Made by a program: the position numbers and the translations under genes
Assembly: GCA_030697855.1 (NCBI GenBank)
Contig: JAUYOU010000084.1
Coordinates: 1 to 5,879, forward strand
Length of the DNA stretch: 5,879 bases
Direction: 5' to 3'
Origin: a bacterium
GTDB taxonomy: Bacteria > Patescibacteriota > Minisyncoccia > JACQLN01
Shown: in pieces, positions 4,483 to 5,879 of the stretch
How the letters are laid out: every line of letters starts with the position of its first letter
Numbering within the stretch: the first letter of the stretch is position 1
Notes under the pieces: model-generated
What the model was told of the DNA's origin: nothing
The model's database searches: none
What the model saw: only the letters and a program-made list of their open reading frames with translations

Positions 4483-4998
4483 ATGAGCGCAATTAAGCAC
4501 AAAGAACAAAGAGTGGGCGTTTTTATAGACGTCCAGAACTTATATCACTCTGCAAAGCATATATATAATAGTAGAGTTAACTTTAAAGAAGTCCTACGAA
4601 TAGCTACTTCGGGTAGGAAATTAGTTAGAGTTATTGCCTATGTTATAAAAACTGAATCCGGCGAAGAAAAATCTTTCTTCGAAGCTTTAAAGAAATTAGG
4701 CATAGAAATGAGGGTTAAAGATCTTCAGATCTTTCCTGGTGGAATGAAAAAAGGAGATTGGGATGTAGGTATGGCAGTCGATGCTGTAAGGTTATCGGCA
4801 CAGTTGGATGCCGTGGTTTTAGTTACCGGAGATGGAGATTTTGTTCCTTTGGTTGAATACTTAAAATTTAACCGAGGATTACAGGTTGAAGTAATGGCTT
4901 TCGAAAGAACAGCTTCTAGTAAACTAACGGAATCGGCCGATATTTTTGTTGATTTAGGAATCAACGAGCAATACTTATTAGGCAAAAATAACAAATAA
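4483..4998 (+). CDS. NYN domain (LabA/DUF88) predicted ribonuclease
   Basis: A 171-residue, single-domain protein of the NYN/LabA group of PIN-like nucleases, most of which are thought to cut RNA with a metal held by conserved acidic residues. The expected motifs are in order: strand 1 with VGVFIDVQNLY (11-21; D16, N19), KKGDWDVGMAVDAV (89-102; D94, D100), VVLVTGDGDFVPLVEYL (111-127; D117, D119), and a last strand with LQVEVMAFERTASSKLTESADIFVDL (133-158). The active site therefore appears intact. The gene sits 67 bases after rpsO and 102 bases before pnp on the same strand with hairpin-filled spacers, so it is probably co-transcribed. The setting suggests a role in RNA turnover or rRNA maturation next to PNPase; this is inferred from context. 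The ATG is preceded by GGTAAAAG, at best a weak ribosome binding site. Confidence 0.9.
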   Translation: MSAIKHKEQRVGVFIDVQNLYHSAKHIYNSRVNFKEVLRIATSGRKLVRVIAYVIKTESGEEKSFFEALKKLGIEMRVKDLQIFPGGMKKGDWDVGMAVDAVRLSAQLDAVVLVTGDGDFVPLVEYLKFNRGLQVEVMAFERTASSKLTESADIFVDLGINEQYLLGKNNK

Positions 4999-4999
4999 A

Positions 5000-5089
5000 G
5001 CCGACGAACAATCGGAAAGCGAGTTTATCCTTATGTTTCTTTAGCTTGGAAATATAAGGATATATTCGAGCCTTGATTGTATTGTCGGC
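5000..5089 (+). promoter_or_regulatory. Long imperfect hairpin forming the pnp leader
   Basis: Almost the whole NYN-pnp spacer folds into one hairpin. The core is 15 continuous pairs (5026-5040 with 5048-5062, two G-T) around a 7-base loop. Below it CGAGT (5020-5024) pairs with ATTCG (5064-5068, one G-T). Then comes a loosely paired region, ACAATC (5008-5013) with GATTGT (5075-5080), and, after a GA/ATT internal loop, GCCGAC (5000-5005) with GTCGGC (5084-5089). All helices up to 5008/5080 are in the same register. In other bacteria a double-stranded pnp leader is cut by RNase III and then trimmed by PNPase to repress its own synthesis; this fold would suit a similar loop. Confidence 0.65.
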
Positions 5090-5100
5090 CGACAATACAA
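5077..5100 (+). promoter_or_regulatory. 24-base perfect palindrome abutting pnp start
   Basis: TTGTATTGTCGG (5077-5088) and CCGACAATACAA (5089-5100) are exact inverted copies with no spacer; the next base is the A of the pnp ATG. The left arm is also the right side of the long leader hairpin (5075-5089), so the two folds exclude each other. There is no Shine-Dalgarno here. It could act as an RNA switch controlling access to the start codon or as a dimeric-protein DNA site. Confidence 0.75.
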
Positions 5101-5879
5101 ATGAACAATAAAAAAAGATTTGAAACCGAAATTGGTTCAAAGAAATTAATTGTGGAAACGGGTCATTGGGCCATGCAAGCCAGTGGTGCCGTAACAGTAA
5201 CTTATGGAGAAACTGTTGTTTTAGCTACTGTGGTTATGTCTAAAAATGAAAGAAGTGGCATAGACTATTTTCCACTAACAGTAGATTTTGATGAAAGATT
5301 TTATGCTGCCGGAAAAATTAAAGCTTCTAAGTGGGCAAAAAGAGAAGGTAGGCCCACAGATGAGGCTATTTTAACCGCTCGCTTAGCCGATAGAACCTTG
5401 CGCCCACTTTTTAACCACAGACTAAGAAACGAAGTTCAACTTATTTTAACCGTTTTATCTTTTGATGGAGAAAATGATGCAGATGTACCCGCCATAATCG
5501 CAGGTTCTACGGCTATATTAATTTCTGGCATCCCTTGGAACGGACCGGTTGGCGCGGTAAGAGTAAGCAGAGATGAAAATAAAAAAATAGTAGTAAATCC
5601 TACCTATGTTGAGCGCACTAAGAGCGACCTAGACTTAGTAGTTTCCGGCCCAGAAAAACTAGTAAACATGATAGAGTGTCGCTCGAACGAAGTAACCGAA
5701 GAAGATTTACTTTCGGCTTTTGAAACTGCGCAAAAAGAAATTCAAAAACTAATAGATTTTCAAAAAAACATTGCTGAATCATTAGGACATAAAGCATTAT
5801 TAACAACGTTGCCTTCTGCTGATGAGTCTTTAAGAAAAGAAATAAAAAGTTTTATTGGAAAGCGCTTGGAAGAGACCAT
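5101..5879 (+). CDS. pnp: Polyribonucleotide nucleotidyltransferase, 3' end cut by window
   Basis: The first 259 codons of PNPase, the phosphate-dependent 3'-5' exoribonuclease that forms a trimeric ring and degrades or tails RNA. The frame is open to the window end. The first RNase PH domain is clear: TEIGSKKLIVETGHWAMQASGAVTVTYGETVVLATVV (9-45), FPLTVDFDERFYAAGKI (57-73), KREGRPTDEAILTARLADRTLRPLF (80-104) and DVPAIIAGSTAILISGIPW, then the start of the helical linker (from about 200). The loop that reads FFRR in E. coli (an RNA-binding loop in the channel) is different here, GKIKASKWAKREGRP, with one extra residue. The ATG at 5101 gives the normal N-terminus. An in-frame TTG at 5077 lies directly after a TGA and would translate the palindrome, which is less likely. 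Expected further domains (second RNase PH, KH, S1) lie outside. Confidence 0.97.
   Translation, partial: MNNKKRFETEIGSKKLIVETGHWAMQASGAVTVTYGETVVLATVVMSKNERSGIDYFPLTVDFDERFYAAGKIKASKWAKREGRPTDEAILTARLADRTLRPLFNHRLRNEVQLILTVLSFDGENDADVPAIIAGSTAILISGIPWNGPVGAVRVSRDENKKIVVNPTYVERTKSDLDLVVSGPEKLVNMIECRSNEVTEEDLLSAFETAQKEIQKLIDFQKNIAESLGHKALLTTLPSADESLRKEIKSFIGKRLEET

Noticed and set aside
4725..4994. Minus-strand frame opposite the NYN gene (89 codons)
   Set aside because: The plus-strand protein has all NYN motifs; the antisense product resembles nothing and is low in complexity.
5077..5100. TTG at 5077 as the true start of pnp
   Set aside because: It would add eight residues unlike PNPase N-termini and directly follows a TGA; the ATG at 5101 gives a normal start.
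5679..5692. CGCTCGAACG inside pnp as a fourth palindrome copy
   Set aside because: Only part of the core matches, the CTCAT arms are missing, and the bases are explained by conserved pnp coding.
5618..5806. Minus-strand frame opposite pnp (62 codons)
   Set aside because: It is fully inside the conserved pnp reading frame and has no supporting signals.

Overview
The window comes from an AT-rich bacterial chromosome, most likely a member of the Candidate Phyla Radiation (Patescibacteria, Parcubacteria-like). The reasons are an A-rich, ATA-rich codon style, a PaaX/Cas2-like regulator of a type I associate with CPR genomes, a YraN protein with a CPR-like sequence, a UAU-anticodon isoleucine tRNA, and the near absence of Shine-Dalgarno sequences before start codons. 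The lineage is inferred from general knowledge, not from a search.

Layout. Positions 14-1849 hold a complete ftsH (membrane AAA+ zinc protease), closed by a strong intrinsic terminator. A GC-rich hairpin then runs into a tRNA-Ile(UAU) gene (1961-2034). Next come a small one-helix membrane protein of unknown function (2087-2323) and a terminator-like hairpin. On the minus strand follows a winged-helix/Cas2-fold regulator of the PaaX type (2482-3063). On the plus strand is yraN (3231-3740), a predicted PD-(D/E)XK nuclease with an unusual internal insert. A 408-base gene-free stretch (3741-4148) leads to rpsO (ribosomal protein S15, 4149-4415), a NYN/LabA-type ribonuclease-fold protein (4483-4998) and pnp (polynucleotide phosphorylase, from 5101, cut by the window end).

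Two levels of structure are not explained by the genes. First, three related palindromes (2416-2445, 3147-3176, 3763-3792) share a GCTCGAGC centre and CTCAT...ATGAG arms at identical spacing. They bracket the regulator gene and yraN. The third is a perfect 54-base palindrome with no loop. Second, yraN carries four 16-base near-palindromes of the form TGTTC-N6-GAACA that resemble degenerate ParB/parS sites. Three of them lie in or at the edge of the insert that separates this YraN from ordinary ones.

The rpsO-NYN-pnp block looks like one RNA-metabolism operon. Both spacers are almost entirely hairpin: one includes the rpsO stop codon, and the other fills the NYN-pnp gap and competes with a 24-base perfect palindrome that abuts the pnp start codon. 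This resembles the post-transcriptional control known for rpsO-pnp in other bacteria, with a predicted endonuclease placed between the two classical partners.
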